From positions 1 through 7,933 of the forward strand of contig JAGCWY010000075.1 in the NCBI GenBank assembly GCA_017961625.1: DNA of 7,933 nt, in the 5' to 3' direction. Positions 1 through 5,738 of this stretch are shown here, in pieces. Both the position numbers and the translations under genes were made by a program. Below the pieces are notes generated by a model. That model searched no databases. It was given only the letters and a program-made list of their open reading frames with translations, and was not told the origin of the DNA. The stretch is from Ruminococcus sp. (lineage in GTDB: Bacteria > Bacillota > Clostridia > Oscillospirales > Ruminococcaceae). How positions within the stretch are numbered: position 1 is the stretch's first letter; each line of letters begins with the position of its first letter.

Positions 1-360
1 GCTCTTGATATGCTCGTCAGGCAATGCAGGGAGCGTGCAGAGGGGCTTTCAAGATGCTCAGAGGGTAACGACAAGGGCAAGAGTGACAGCACTGAAAACG
101 GCACGGAAAACGCTCTTATGAAGCTTTCGGAAATGGAACTACAGGCGGAGCTTCAGAAAGCAGCGGCTGTGCAGATCTCGTCAGAAATACATGAGGCTAT
201 TTCAACGCTTCACGATGACGACCTTGAAGCAGTGCTGCTGCATAGATATATTCTCTTTCATACTATTGAGCAGACAGCAGAGATGATGAGCTATCATCCG
301 AACACGGTCAAGAGCAAGGTGAAAAAAGCAATTCAAAAATTATGTACCGAAATGTCTTGA
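1..360 (+). CDS. Sigma-70 region 4-like phage regulator (DUF1492 type), 5' end cut by window
   Basis: The frame is open from base 1, so the real start lies upstream; the ATG at base 10 is probably internal. The visible N-terminal part (C-R-E-R-A-E-G-L-S-R-C-S-E-G, then a Lys/Ser-rich stretch ending in EN-x2-E-N-A-L-M-K-L) matches the usual DUF1492 pattern. A charged helical stretch follows, and then a helix-turn-helix like sigma-70 region 4 (DDDLEAVLLHRYI, TIEQTAEMM, YHPNTVKSKVKKAIQKL, the last about 40 residues). In clostridial phages such proteins usually sit at the end of the early region, just before the terminase/portal genes, and are thought to switch on late transcription. The position here, followed by a candidate promoter and the head genes, fits that role. 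Family membership is fairly secure; the direct target is inferred. Confidence 0.8.
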   Translation, partial: ALDMLVRQCRERAEGLSRCSEGNDKGKSDSTENGTENALMKLSEMELQAELQKAAAVQISSEIHEAISTLHDDDLEAVLLHRYILFHTIEQTAEMMSYHPNTVKSKVKKAIQKLCTEMS

Positions 361-386
361 AATGTCCATTGCATATATGATATGCT
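357..386 (+). promoter_or_regulatory. Candidate late promoter with extended -10
   Basis: TTGAAA (357-362) and TATGCT (381-386) are separated by 18 bases, and a TG dinucleotide one base before the -10 (378-379) gives an extended -10. It begins at the stop codon of the sigma-like gene and would drive the stem-loop, the tRNA and the head genes. If the phage regulator has its own recognition sequence, this sigma-A reading could be wrong. Prediction from sequence only. Confidence 0.4.
371..385. promoter_or_regulatory. Inverted repeat overlapping the -10, possible operator
   Basis: GCATAT and ATATGC form perfect 6-base arms around a 3-base centre (ATG). The repeat covers most of the candidate -10 (381-386), where a repressor or activator could act. 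It is AT-rich, so a chance dyad is possible. Confidence 0.3.
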
Positions 387-390
387 GTAT

Positions 391-446
391 ACATAGAGAT
401 CAGGCAAAAACGAAGGTAGCTGAATCCCCCTGCCTGATCTCTGTGT
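391..446 (+). terminator. Long stem-loop, possible terminator or leader structure
   Basis: Bases 391-406 pair with 431-446 over 16 base pairs with one G-U pair; the inner 12 pairs (395-406 with 431-442) are perfect. The loop is 24 bases. A pyrimidine-rich, T-containing stretch follows (446-465), but without a clean run of T, so it may be a weak terminator for the upstream transcript, an antitermination or processing structure, or a protein-binding hairpin. If the candidate promoter is real, the stem begins close to the transcript's 5' end. Confidence 0.45.
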
Positions 447-484
447 CTCCTTTCTTTTGTTCTACAAACTTTTTCATTTCCCTT

Positions 485-507
485 GACCGGCTGCGTGAGA
501 ACCGGTC
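485..507 (+). other. Short hairpin just before the tRNA
   Basis: GACCGG (485-490) pairs with CCGGTC (502-507) around an 11-base loop and ends seven bases before the tRNA. It could guide 5' processing of the tRNA, but six pairs are modest evidence. Confidence 0.3.
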
Positions 508-513
508 TCCTTT

Positions 514-588
514 GGCAGAATAGAGCAGTGGCAGCTCGCAAGGCTCATAACCTTGAAGTCGCTGGTTCGAGTCCAGCTTCTGCAACCA
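514..588 (+). tRNA. tRNA-Met (anticodon CAT), initiator-like
   Basis: A complete 75-base cloverleaf with encoded CCA. The acceptor arm is 514-520 with 578-584 (six pairs; the first position is an unpaired G-A). The D stem is GAGC/GCTC, the anticodon stem CAAGG/CCTTG, the loop CTCATAA with CAT at 546-548, and the T arm GCTGG/CCAGC with a TTCGAGT loop; A585 is the discriminator and CCA is 586-588. Three traits point to the initiator class: no Watson-Crick pair at 1-72, a purine-pyrimidine pair at 11-24 (A-T), and the block GCTCG-N3-GGCTCATAACC shared with known bacterial tRNA-fMet. The three G-C pairs of classical initiators are incomplete (A-T, G-C, G-C at 29-41, 30-40, 31-39). Elongator Met or Ile2 (CAT) identity cannot be excluded, so the tRNA call is firm and the initiator label is inferred. 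Confidence 0.93.
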
Positions 589-665
589 GCCAGTTGGCAT
601 GAACTTCCTACAGTTTTATTCAGAGTACCGTTCCAACAGGAGCGGTATTTCTGTTATGCCCCATA

Positions 666-681
666 GGGGGGAGGGGCCCCC
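666..681. other. G/C island, candidate cos (packaging) site
   Basis: G6-A-G4-C5, containing the palindrome GGGGCCCC (673-680), stands out strongly in a region of low to mid 40s % GC. GC-rich cohesive-end sites are typical of cos phages, and phages with an HNH next to the terminase, as here, often have cos ends. It lies after the regulatory region and tRNA and before the first structural gene, a usual position for cos. Sequence context only. Confidence 0.3.
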
Positions 682-763
682 TGCAAGCATTGAGAAAGGA
701 CTACCGCACGTCACTGCGAAAAAATCTGCGACGAAAGGACTGATTACAACGAAAACCTACGGA

Positions 764-1972
764 ATGGACTACCTCAAAGCGAAGCTGTCCAAGAAATATA
801 CACGTGTACGGCTCAGGTATGAGTACTATGACATGAAGGAAAAGATGAAGAAAATCAGTGCCCTTATACCGCCTGAGTTTCAGAGCTTGTCATATTCTCT
901 TGGTTGGTGTGCCAGAGCTGTTGATTCTATAGCTGACAGGCTTATCTATGACGGGTTTGACAATGATGATTTCCTGATTGGTCAGATCTATGCGCTCAAT
1001 AATGCAGATGTTCTTATGGACAGCTCTATCCTTTCAGCTCTCATATCATCGTGTAGCTTCATTTACATTGATACCAAGGACGATGGATATCCACGTCTTG
1101 AGTGCATAGACGGCGGCAACGCAACAGGTATCATAGACACAGCGACGAATATGCTTACAGAGGGCTATGCTGTGCTGGAGCGTGATGAAACAGGCAAAGC
1201 AGTACAGGAGGCATATTTCCTGCCAAAAAAGACAGAATTCTACGAAAACGGAAAGCTTGTTGAAACTTTTGAGCATGATGCACCTTATCCTCTGCTTGTG
1301 CCTATTATATACCGTCCTGATGCACGGCGGCCTTTCGGTCATTCAAGAATTACAAGGACTTGTATGGACATAACTCAGAGTGCTATGAGAACGCTGTTGC
1401 GTACAGAGGTCGGAGCCGAGTTTTTCTCCGTGCCTCAGAAATACATAGTCGGACTGTCTCAGGATGCTGAGTTTGATAACAGAAAGGCAACACTGTCCAC
1501 GTTCCTGAGATTCAGCAAGGATGATGAAGGGGACAAGCCGGTTCTCGGACAGTTCCAGCAGCAGAGCATGGCTCCGCATCTGGAGCATATGAAGATCCTT
1601 GCTTCTCTGTTCGCAGGAGAAACAGGACTTACGCTTGACGATCTGGGATTCAACACATCCAATCCGGCAAGCTATGACGCTATCAGAGCATCACACGAAA
1701 CACTGAGGCTTACAGCACGTAAAGGACAGCGCACCTTCGGAGTTGGCTTTCTTAATGCCGGTTATCTTGCTGCCTGCATCAGAGACAAGACAACATATGA
1801 CCGCAGCGCCTTCGCAAATACAAAAGCTGCCTGGTATCCGATATTTGAACCGGATGCATCGGCTCTTGGCGCTATCGGTGATGCTATCTACAAGATCAAT
1901 CAGGCTTCTGAGGGCTTCCTTGGAAGCAGGAACATCAAGCGTATGACCGGCATGGAGAGTGATGCAGAGTGA
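764..1972 (+). CDS. Phage portal protein (SPP1 gp6-like)
   Basis: The portal forms the dodecameric ring at the head vertex through which terminase pumps DNA and to which the adaptor and tail attach. The 402-residue product from ATG 764 carries segments I recognise from clostridial SPP1 gp6-type portals: the N-terminal YLKAKL-x2-KY-x-RV-x-LRY-x-YYDMK, then GWCARAVDSIADRL, CIDGGNATGIID, PLLVPIIYRPDARRPFGHSRI and the late ETGLTLDDLGF. The frame stays open upstream to ATG 599 and ATG 656 (AGGAG 13 bases before the latter). I prefer 764 because family-like sequence begins there and the stretch before it has odd codons (AGG, GGG, CCC) from a G/C island; no good ribosome site precedes 764, so the start is uncertain. 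Its TGA overlaps the GTG of the next gene by four bases, suggesting translational coupling. Confidence 0.85.
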   Translation: MDYLKAKLSKKYTRVRLRYEYYDMKEKMKKISALIPPEFQSLSYSLGWCARAVDSIADRLIYDGFDNDDFLIGQIYALNNADVLMDSSILSALISSCSFIYIDTKDDGYPRLECIDGGNATGIIDTATNMLTEGYAVLERDETGKAVQEAYFLPKKTEFYENGKLVETFEHDAPYPLLVPIIYRPDARRPFGHSRITRTCMDITQSAMRTLLRTEVGAEFFSVPQKYIVGLSQDAEFDNRKATLSTFLRFSKDDEGDKPVLGQFQQQSMAPHLEHMKILASLFAGETGLTLDDLGFNTSNPASYDAIRASHETLRLTARKGQRTFGVGFLNAGYLAACIRDKTTYDRSAFANTKAAWYPIFEPDASALGAIGDAIYKINQASEGFLGSRNIKRMTGMESDAE

Positions 1973-3441
1973 ATATCAGGGAACTAATTGCGGCACGAGC
2001 TGCATCTGATCCACGGCTGAAAGCAGTTCTCAGGAAGATTTCTGACGGCACAGCTACACTCACTGATACAGCCTATTACTCCGATGTTTATTCAGATATT
2101 ACAGGAAAGATGTTCAGTGATAATGTACTTGATCTCATCGGCGCAGAACGTGAAGATGAGTGCATCGATGTTCTCCGCAGCAGCTATGATAATATCAATG
2201 ACATCTGCGCTCAGGCTCAGAAATCCCTTGACCAAGCAGCCGGGATAAACATTAAGCCTCAGAGGGCTCCGTTCCCAAAGGAACGTGTTAAGCAGATAGC
2301 GCACTCGCTTCTGGATCCGACCGTAAGCGACAGTACAATAAAGCGCAGAGCAAATACAGGCGTTGCAAACGTCTCAAAGGGCTTCCATGACAGCTACATC
2401 AAAGCAAATGCCAAGTTCCGCAGTGATGCCGGACTTAGAGTGTATATAAATCGTGAAACAGATGGGAAGTGCTGCGAGTGGTGCACAGCTATGGCAGGGC
2501 GGTACAGTTATGGCTCAGAGCCTGATGATATTTACCGCCGGCACGATAACTGCGGCTGCACTGTTATATATGAAAACGGCAAGCAGCGGCAGGACGTATG
2601 GTCAAAGCGTTCCTGGACAGCTCCTGAAGTCGGAGCAGGTGCAGCAGAACCGGTCAGATTTACTTCGGGTAATGCTCCTTCCGGAGCCGGTGAACCGGTA
2701 AGGCTGACGAAGGATCAGGCTGCGGAGTTACAGGCTAAGAATATGCCGAAGAAATCGGGCAAAATTAACAATTTGTCTATTGACAATTCAGGTGGAAGTG
2801 GTATAATAAAGTCAGAGAATTTGAAGATGTCAGCCCCTTTGCAGAAACCGCCTGATTTTTCTAAATATGAGGTGAAGTCGGATTTGAAGGCTGTTGAAGC
2901 ATTCAAAGAGACAGTTTCTGCGAAATTAGGCATTCCTATTTCAGACATCAGCCTTGACGGAATACGGAACACCGAGGTTCTTGAACCGTTCATAAATCGC
3001 ATAGAACAAATTCAAAAAGAAACCGGTATGAAGATGCCAGCTCTACGTTCTTTGAGTGTAATTGACGGTGACGAAACTTGTATTGCAGGATATAAGAGAT
3101 ATGAAAACACCCTTTATATTTCAAGTAAGTATTTTAATAGCAAAGACGCACTTGTTGATACGCTAAAAGAATGGGCAAATAATGGCACTTTGCCACAGCA
3201 AGGTAAAACTATCAGATATCTCGCAGAACATGAAACAGCTCATATCAGAATACCTGTTTCGGATATCGAAAGTGAAGAAGGCTTTGAGATATTTAGGAAA
3301 GCTATGAAACGCGGTCTTTGTGAGAACGACAAGAATATTTATGAATTCTATGCAGACTGTGAAGCTCTGGATAGAATGGGATATTCCGATAAAAACATTC
3401 AAGATGCGGTTGAATACCTTAAAAGGAGGAGAAAAAAGTAA
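1969..3441 (+). CDS. MuF/SPP1 gp7-type minor head protein with C-terminal HExxH metallopeptidase-like domain
   Basis: 490 residues from a GTG overlapping the portal stop (GTGA), with GGAG 11 bases upstream. The N-terminal half is a phage Mu F / SPP1 gp7 head morphogenesis protein: its end carries the usual metal-binding-like pattern C169-x2-C172, then H192-x2-C195-x-C197. Members sit at the portal inside the head in few copies. After a Gly/Ala/Pro linker (about 220-260) comes a foreign-looking C-terminal part: a helical segment (about 285-345), then H421-E-T-A-H425, the HExxH zincin motif, and E459-F-Y-A-D463 34 residues later, a plausible third zinc ligand. MuF proteins with C-terminal toxin domains are known from temperate phages of Bacillota; this looks like a metallopeptidase member. 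The domain's bases are AT-richer than the head part. Toxicity, target and zinc binding are inferred; a virion-processing protease is an alternative. Confidence 0.82.
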   Translation: MNIRELIAARAASDPRLKAVLRKISDGTATLTDTAYYSDVYSDITGKMFSDNVLDLIGAEREDECIDVLRSSYDNINDICAQAQKSLDQAAGINIKPQRAPFPKERVKQIAHSLLDPTVSDSTIKRRANTGVANVSKGFHDSYIKANAKFRSDAGLRVYINRETDGKCCEWCTAMAGRYSYGSEPDDIYRRHDNCGCTVIYENGKQRQDVWSKRSWTAPEVGAGAAEPVRFTSGNAPSGAGEPVRLTKDQAAELQAKNMPKKSGKINNLSIDNSGGSGIIKSENLKMSAPLQKPPDFSKYEVKSDLKAVEAFKETVSAKLGIPISDISLDGIRNTEVLEPFINRIEQIQKETGMKMPALRSLSVIDGDETCIAGYKRYENTLYISSKYFNSKDALVDTLKEWANNGTLPQQGKTIRYLAEHETAHIRIPVSDIESEEGFEIFRKAMKRGLCENDKNIYEFYADCEALDRMGYSDKNIQDAVEYLKRRRKK

Positions 3442-3644
3442 TGGTTTCAGCTAATACAGTAAAATGCAATGTTTGTCGAAATAGAAACGGCAACAACGGC
3501 GAATATAATATGAGTTGTAAGGCTTACCCTAATGGTATCCCTTTAGAGATAATAAGCTGCTTTAAGAATCCGAGTTATAAAAACTGTAATAATTCTGAAT
3601 ATAGCTTTTTACCTCCTGTGACTATGAAAGAGGATACTGACTAA
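3441..3644 (+). CDS. Small Cys-rich protein, possible immunity or accessory partner of the MuF C-terminal domain
   Basis: 67 residues. The ATG shares one base with the MuF stop (TAATG) and has a strong ribosome site (AAAGGAGGAG, 3422-3431), so the two genes are tightly coupled. Cysteines at 9, 12, 26, 40 and 49 and the segment C26-K-A-Y-P-N-G-I-P-L-E-I37 resemble a recurring type of small uncharacterised protein (C-x2-C, then C-x-A-F/Y-P-x-G-I-P-x-E-I) that I recall from phages and toxin loci; it probably binds a metal. No signal peptide or membrane segment is visible. Position right after a toxin-like domain, the same AT-rich composition, and a terminator straight after it fit an immunity gene, but no sequence feature proves this. 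Structural or regulatory small protein is the alternative. Confidence 0.7.
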   Translation: MVSANTVKCNVCRNRNGNNGEYNMSCKAYPNGIPLEIISCFKNPSYKNCNNSEYSFLPPVTMKEDTD

Positions 3645-3670
3645 ACCGCCCATAACAAGGCGGTTTTCTT
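3643..3670 (+). terminator. Rho-independent terminator after the MuF cassette
   Basis: AAACCGCC (3643-3650) pairs with GGCGGTTT (3659-3666) over 8 pairs with an 8-base loop, followed by a T-rich tail (3664-3670, TTTTCTT). The stem starts inside the stop codon of the Cys-rich gene. Downstream genes have no obvious promoter, so it is probably partial or overcome by antitermination. Confidence 0.7.
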
Positions 3671-3677
3671 ATACCCA
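3669..3677 (+). repeat. TTATACCCA boundary repeat, copy 1
   Basis: Nine bases directly after the first terminator, identical to 3897-3905. In both places the order is hairpin, T-rich tail, TTATACCCA, ribosome site, ATG. Confidence 0.4.
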
Positions 3678-3695
3678 TTTGAAGGAGGTGAGGGA

Positions 3696-3875
3696 ATGGA
3701 ACACGCTGACAGAATAGAGATCACCTTCAAGAGCGGTGAAACTATCTCCTACGGAAAAGGAGAATGGGACGATTACGCATATGACGGTAAAGCGGTCATA
3801 ATCAAGCAGAAAGGCGCATGGATAGGCATATACAACTTCACCGAAGTCTTCTGCGTCGAACTCAAAGAACATTAA
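3696..3875 (+). CDS. Small beta-rich protein of unknown function (59 residues)
   Basis: Starts at ATG 3696 five bases after an excellent ribosome site (AGGAGGTG, 3683-3690) and ends at TAA 3875. The product is about 6.7 kDa with alternating strand-like segments (RIEITFKSGETISY, AVIIKQKGAWIGIYNF, VFCVEL), two tryptophans, no signal peptide and no membrane helix. The base sequence has GC-rich third positions like the head genes, unlike the AT-rich gene before it. It is framed by two terminators and two copies of a short repeat, which makes it a separate small cassette. I do not recognise a family; the fold looks like a small beta barrel or sheet. Real gene status rests on the ribosome site and codon use. 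Confidence 0.72.
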   Translation: MEHADRIEITFKSGETISYGKGEWDDYAYDGKAVIIKQKGAWIGIYNFTEVFCVELKEH

Positions 3876-3900
3876 GCACCTGTGAGGGTGCTATTTTTAT
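3875..3900 (+). terminator. Rho-independent terminator after the 59-residue gene
   Basis: AGCACC (3875-3880) pairs with GGTGCT (3887-3892) over 6 pairs with a 6-base loop, followed by ATTTTTAT. It begins at the last base of the stop codon, as the previous terminator also overlaps a stop. Confidence 0.65.
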
Positions 3901-3905
3901 ACCCA
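3897..3905 (+). repeat. TTATACCCA boundary repeat, copy 2
   Basis: Identical to 3669-3677 and again between a terminator tail and the ribosome site of the next gene (AAAGGAG, 3909-3915). Confidence 0.4.
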
Positions 3906-3921
3906 CAGAAAGGAGCAGCCT

Positions 3922-4275
3922 ATGCCGCAGCCCAGAGCAAGACCTAACCTGCGCCCAGACCATAACGGTACTCAAAGGACGCAATTTGAATCGAACAAAA
4001 AGAAGATATATGCAACGCAGGAGATCTGCGGCATCTGTGGCAAGCCCGTTGACTTCGGCTTCAAGTGGCCGCATCCGCTGTCTCCGTGCATAGATCACAT
4101 CATTCCTGTCGCAAGAGGCGGTCATCCGTCAGATATAAGCAACTTGCAGCTCGCTCATATGTGCTGCAACCGGCAGAAATCCGATAAACTTGTTGAGAAG
4201 CAAAGCGTTTCAACAGGAACAGAGCTTGTATCGAACCGGCTGTTGCCTCAGACTTTCGACTGGAAAAATATATGA
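3922..4275 (+). CDS. HNH endonuclease (packaging-associated)
   Basis: 117 residues with AAAGGAG six bases before the ATG. The HNH core is clear: zinc knuckle C36-x2-C39, D58-H59 in D-H-I-I-P-V-A-R-G-G, N74 in S-N-L-Q-L, and H79-x2-C82-N83-x2-K86. H59, N74 and the later histidine fit the metal and catalytic positions of the family. In many cos phages an HNH protein of this size lies next to the terminase genes and is needed with terminase to cut the concatemer at cos. Here it is 14 bases upstream of the terminase large subunit, which supports that role over a free-standing homing enzyme. The basic, Pro-rich N-terminus (1-30) may touch DNA. Confidence 0.88.
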   Translation: MPQPRARPNLRPDHNGTQRTQFESNKKKIYATQEICGICGKPVDFGFKWPHPLSPCIDHIIPVARGGHPSDISNLQLAHMCCNRQKSDKLVEKQSVSTGTELVSNRLLPQTFDWKNI

Positions 4276-4289
4276 AAGGAGTAACCTGA

Positions 4290-5708
4290 ATGAGCGAAGA
4301 AAAACGCTTAGGCAGGCAAACTCCTACAACATCTGTCGTGCTTCCTTATACCGAATCACACGGCGCTGAAGCAGTAGAAATATACAACAGTTCAGGACGA
4401 TCAGCGCAGCCGTGGCAAGAGCTCATGCTTGAAGATATCATGGCTGTTAATGATGAAGGACTATGGGTCCATATGAAGTTCGGGTGGTCAATACCACGCC
4501 GAAACGGTAAATCTGAAATACTCATCATGCGTTCTATGTATGCTGTCTGTCACGGTGAAAGAACACTGTATACGGCACATAGAACGACTACGTCCCATAA
4601 TGCATGGGAAAAAGTCATAGAACGTCTTGCAAAGGCAGGCTATATTGAGGGTGAGGACTTCAAGACTACTAAGAAATATGGCCTTGAAACTATCGAATGG
4701 CTTAAAGACGGTGAAGGAATAATCAATTTTCGTACAAGATCAAGCAAAGGCGGACTTGGTGAAGGTTATGATCTGCTCGTTATCGATGAAGCTCAGGAGT
4801 ACACATCCGATCAGGAAAGTGCCCTTAAATATGTCGTAACTGACAGTAAGAATCCGCAGACGCTTATGTGCGGAACGCCTCCGACAGTAGTATCCTCCGG
4901 CACTGTTTTCCTTACATATCGCAAGGAATGTCTTAACGGCTGTACAGAGGACTGCGGCTGGGCTGAGTGGGGCGTTTCTTCACTTACTGATGCTCATGAT
5001 CCTGAACTCTGGTATGAAACTAATCCGTCACTCGGCTATATCCTTTCAGAGCGTACTATTCGTTCTGAGCTTGGTGACGATCAGGTCGATGACAATATTC
5101 AGCGACTTGGCTTATGGCTGCGATATAATCAGAAATCAGCTATCACAAAGGAAGAGTGGCTTGAATATGCCGTTGATTCAGTGCCAGAGCTTGCAGAAAA
5201 GATACACTTGTTCTACGGAGTTAAATACGCCAAGAACGGCAATGTATCTCTTTCTGTAGCTGTAAAGACATCAGACGGCAAGATTTTCTTAGAAGCTATC
5301 GACTGTCGCTCTGCAAGAGAAGGCAACGCTTGGATAATAGCATATCTCAGAGGGTCAAGTGCTGATACGGTTGCTATAGATGGAGCCGGAAATCAGACCA
5401 TACTCGTGGATGATATGAAGAACGCAGAAGTCAAATGCAAGCCCATACTTCCGAAGGTGGCAGAAGTCGTAGCTGCTAATGCGCTTTTTGAGCAAAAGTT
5501 ATTTGAAGGACAGTTGTGTCACAAAGCGCAGCCAGCTCTTTTGCAAGCTGCATCCAACTCTGAACATCGTGCTATAGGCTCAGGCGGCGGATATGGTTAT
5601 TCGTCTATTCTGGAAGGCGCAGATGTATCACTGCTTGAATCCGTCTCTCTGGCTGTATGGTTATGCGCCAACGCCAAGGAACGGAAAAAGCAAATAATTA
5701 CATATTGA
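4290..5708 (+). CDS. terL: Terminase large subunit
   Basis: The ATPase-nuclease motor that packages DNA through the portal. 472 residues, ribosome site AAAGGAG (4275-4281) eight bases before the ATG. The N-terminal ATPase shows an adenine-site-like region (Q-P-W-Q-E, about 40), Walker A P69-R-R-N-G-K-S75, Walker B L162-L-V-I-D166-E167 and a coupling motif M193-C-G-T-P197. The C-terminal half is the RNase H-like nuclease, with acidic candidates D364 (VAID364G) and D445 (EGAD445VSLL). In the first nuclease strand, where an Asp is usual, the sequence reads Y-G-V-K312-Y-A-K-N-G, so the first metal ligand is unclear. The family resembles terminases of actinobacterial and clostridial phages that act with an HNH. 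No small subunit gene is recognisable nearby. Gene follows portal and MuF, opposite to the usual order. Confidence 0.93.
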   Translation: MSEEKRLGRQTPTTSVVLPYTESHGAEAVEIYNSSGRSAQPWQELMLEDIMAVNDEGLWVHMKFGWSIPRRNGKSEILIMRSMYAVCHGERTLYTAHRTTTSHNAWEKVIERLAKAGYIEGEDFKTTKKYGLETIEWLKDGEGIINFRTRSSKGGLGEGYDLLVIDEAQEYTSDQESALKYVVTDSKNPQTLMCGTPPTVVSSGTVFLTYRKECLNGCTEDCGWAEWGVSSLTDAHDPELWYETNPSLGYILSERTIRSELGDDQVDDNIQRLGLWLRYNQKSAITKEEWLEYAVDSVPELAEKIHLFYGVKYAKNGNVSLSVAVKTSDGKIFLEAIDCRSAREGNAWIIAYLRGSSADTVAIDGAGNQTILVDDMKNAEVKCKPILPKVAEVVAANALFEQKLFEGQLCHKAQPALLQAASNSEHRAIGSGGGYGYSSILEGADVSLLESVSLAVWLCANAKERKKQIITY

Positions 5709-5738
5709 CCCGACTACGGGGGAAAGTAGGAATTTGTT

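Noticed and set aside
512..599. TTGGCA on both sides of the tRNA (512-517 and 594-599), as possible attachment or insertion repeats
   Set aside because: Six bases are easily due to chance, and one copy overlaps the tRNA acceptor stem. No integrase is in the window.
400..600. Open frame on the minus strand (66 codons) with L-D-S-N-Q-R-L and G-Y-E-P-C-E-L-P-L-L-Y
   Set aside because: It is the antisense translation of the tRNA at 514-588. This type of false protein is common in databases because tRNA sequence is conserved.
1046..1342. Long minus-strand frame inside the portal gene (98 codons), and similar minus-strand frames in MuF, terminase, scaffold and capsid genes
   Set aside because: All lie opposite well-supported genes, lack family patterns and have no consistent ribosome sites.
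3818..4125. Overlapping open frames on both strands around the HNH start
   Set aside because: They run across a terminator and the HNH gene in other frames, lack good ribosome sites and show no family pattern.
5709..5720. Short hairpin CCCG-ACTA-CGGG after the terminase gene
   Set aside because: Only four pairs and no T run; too weak to call a terminator.
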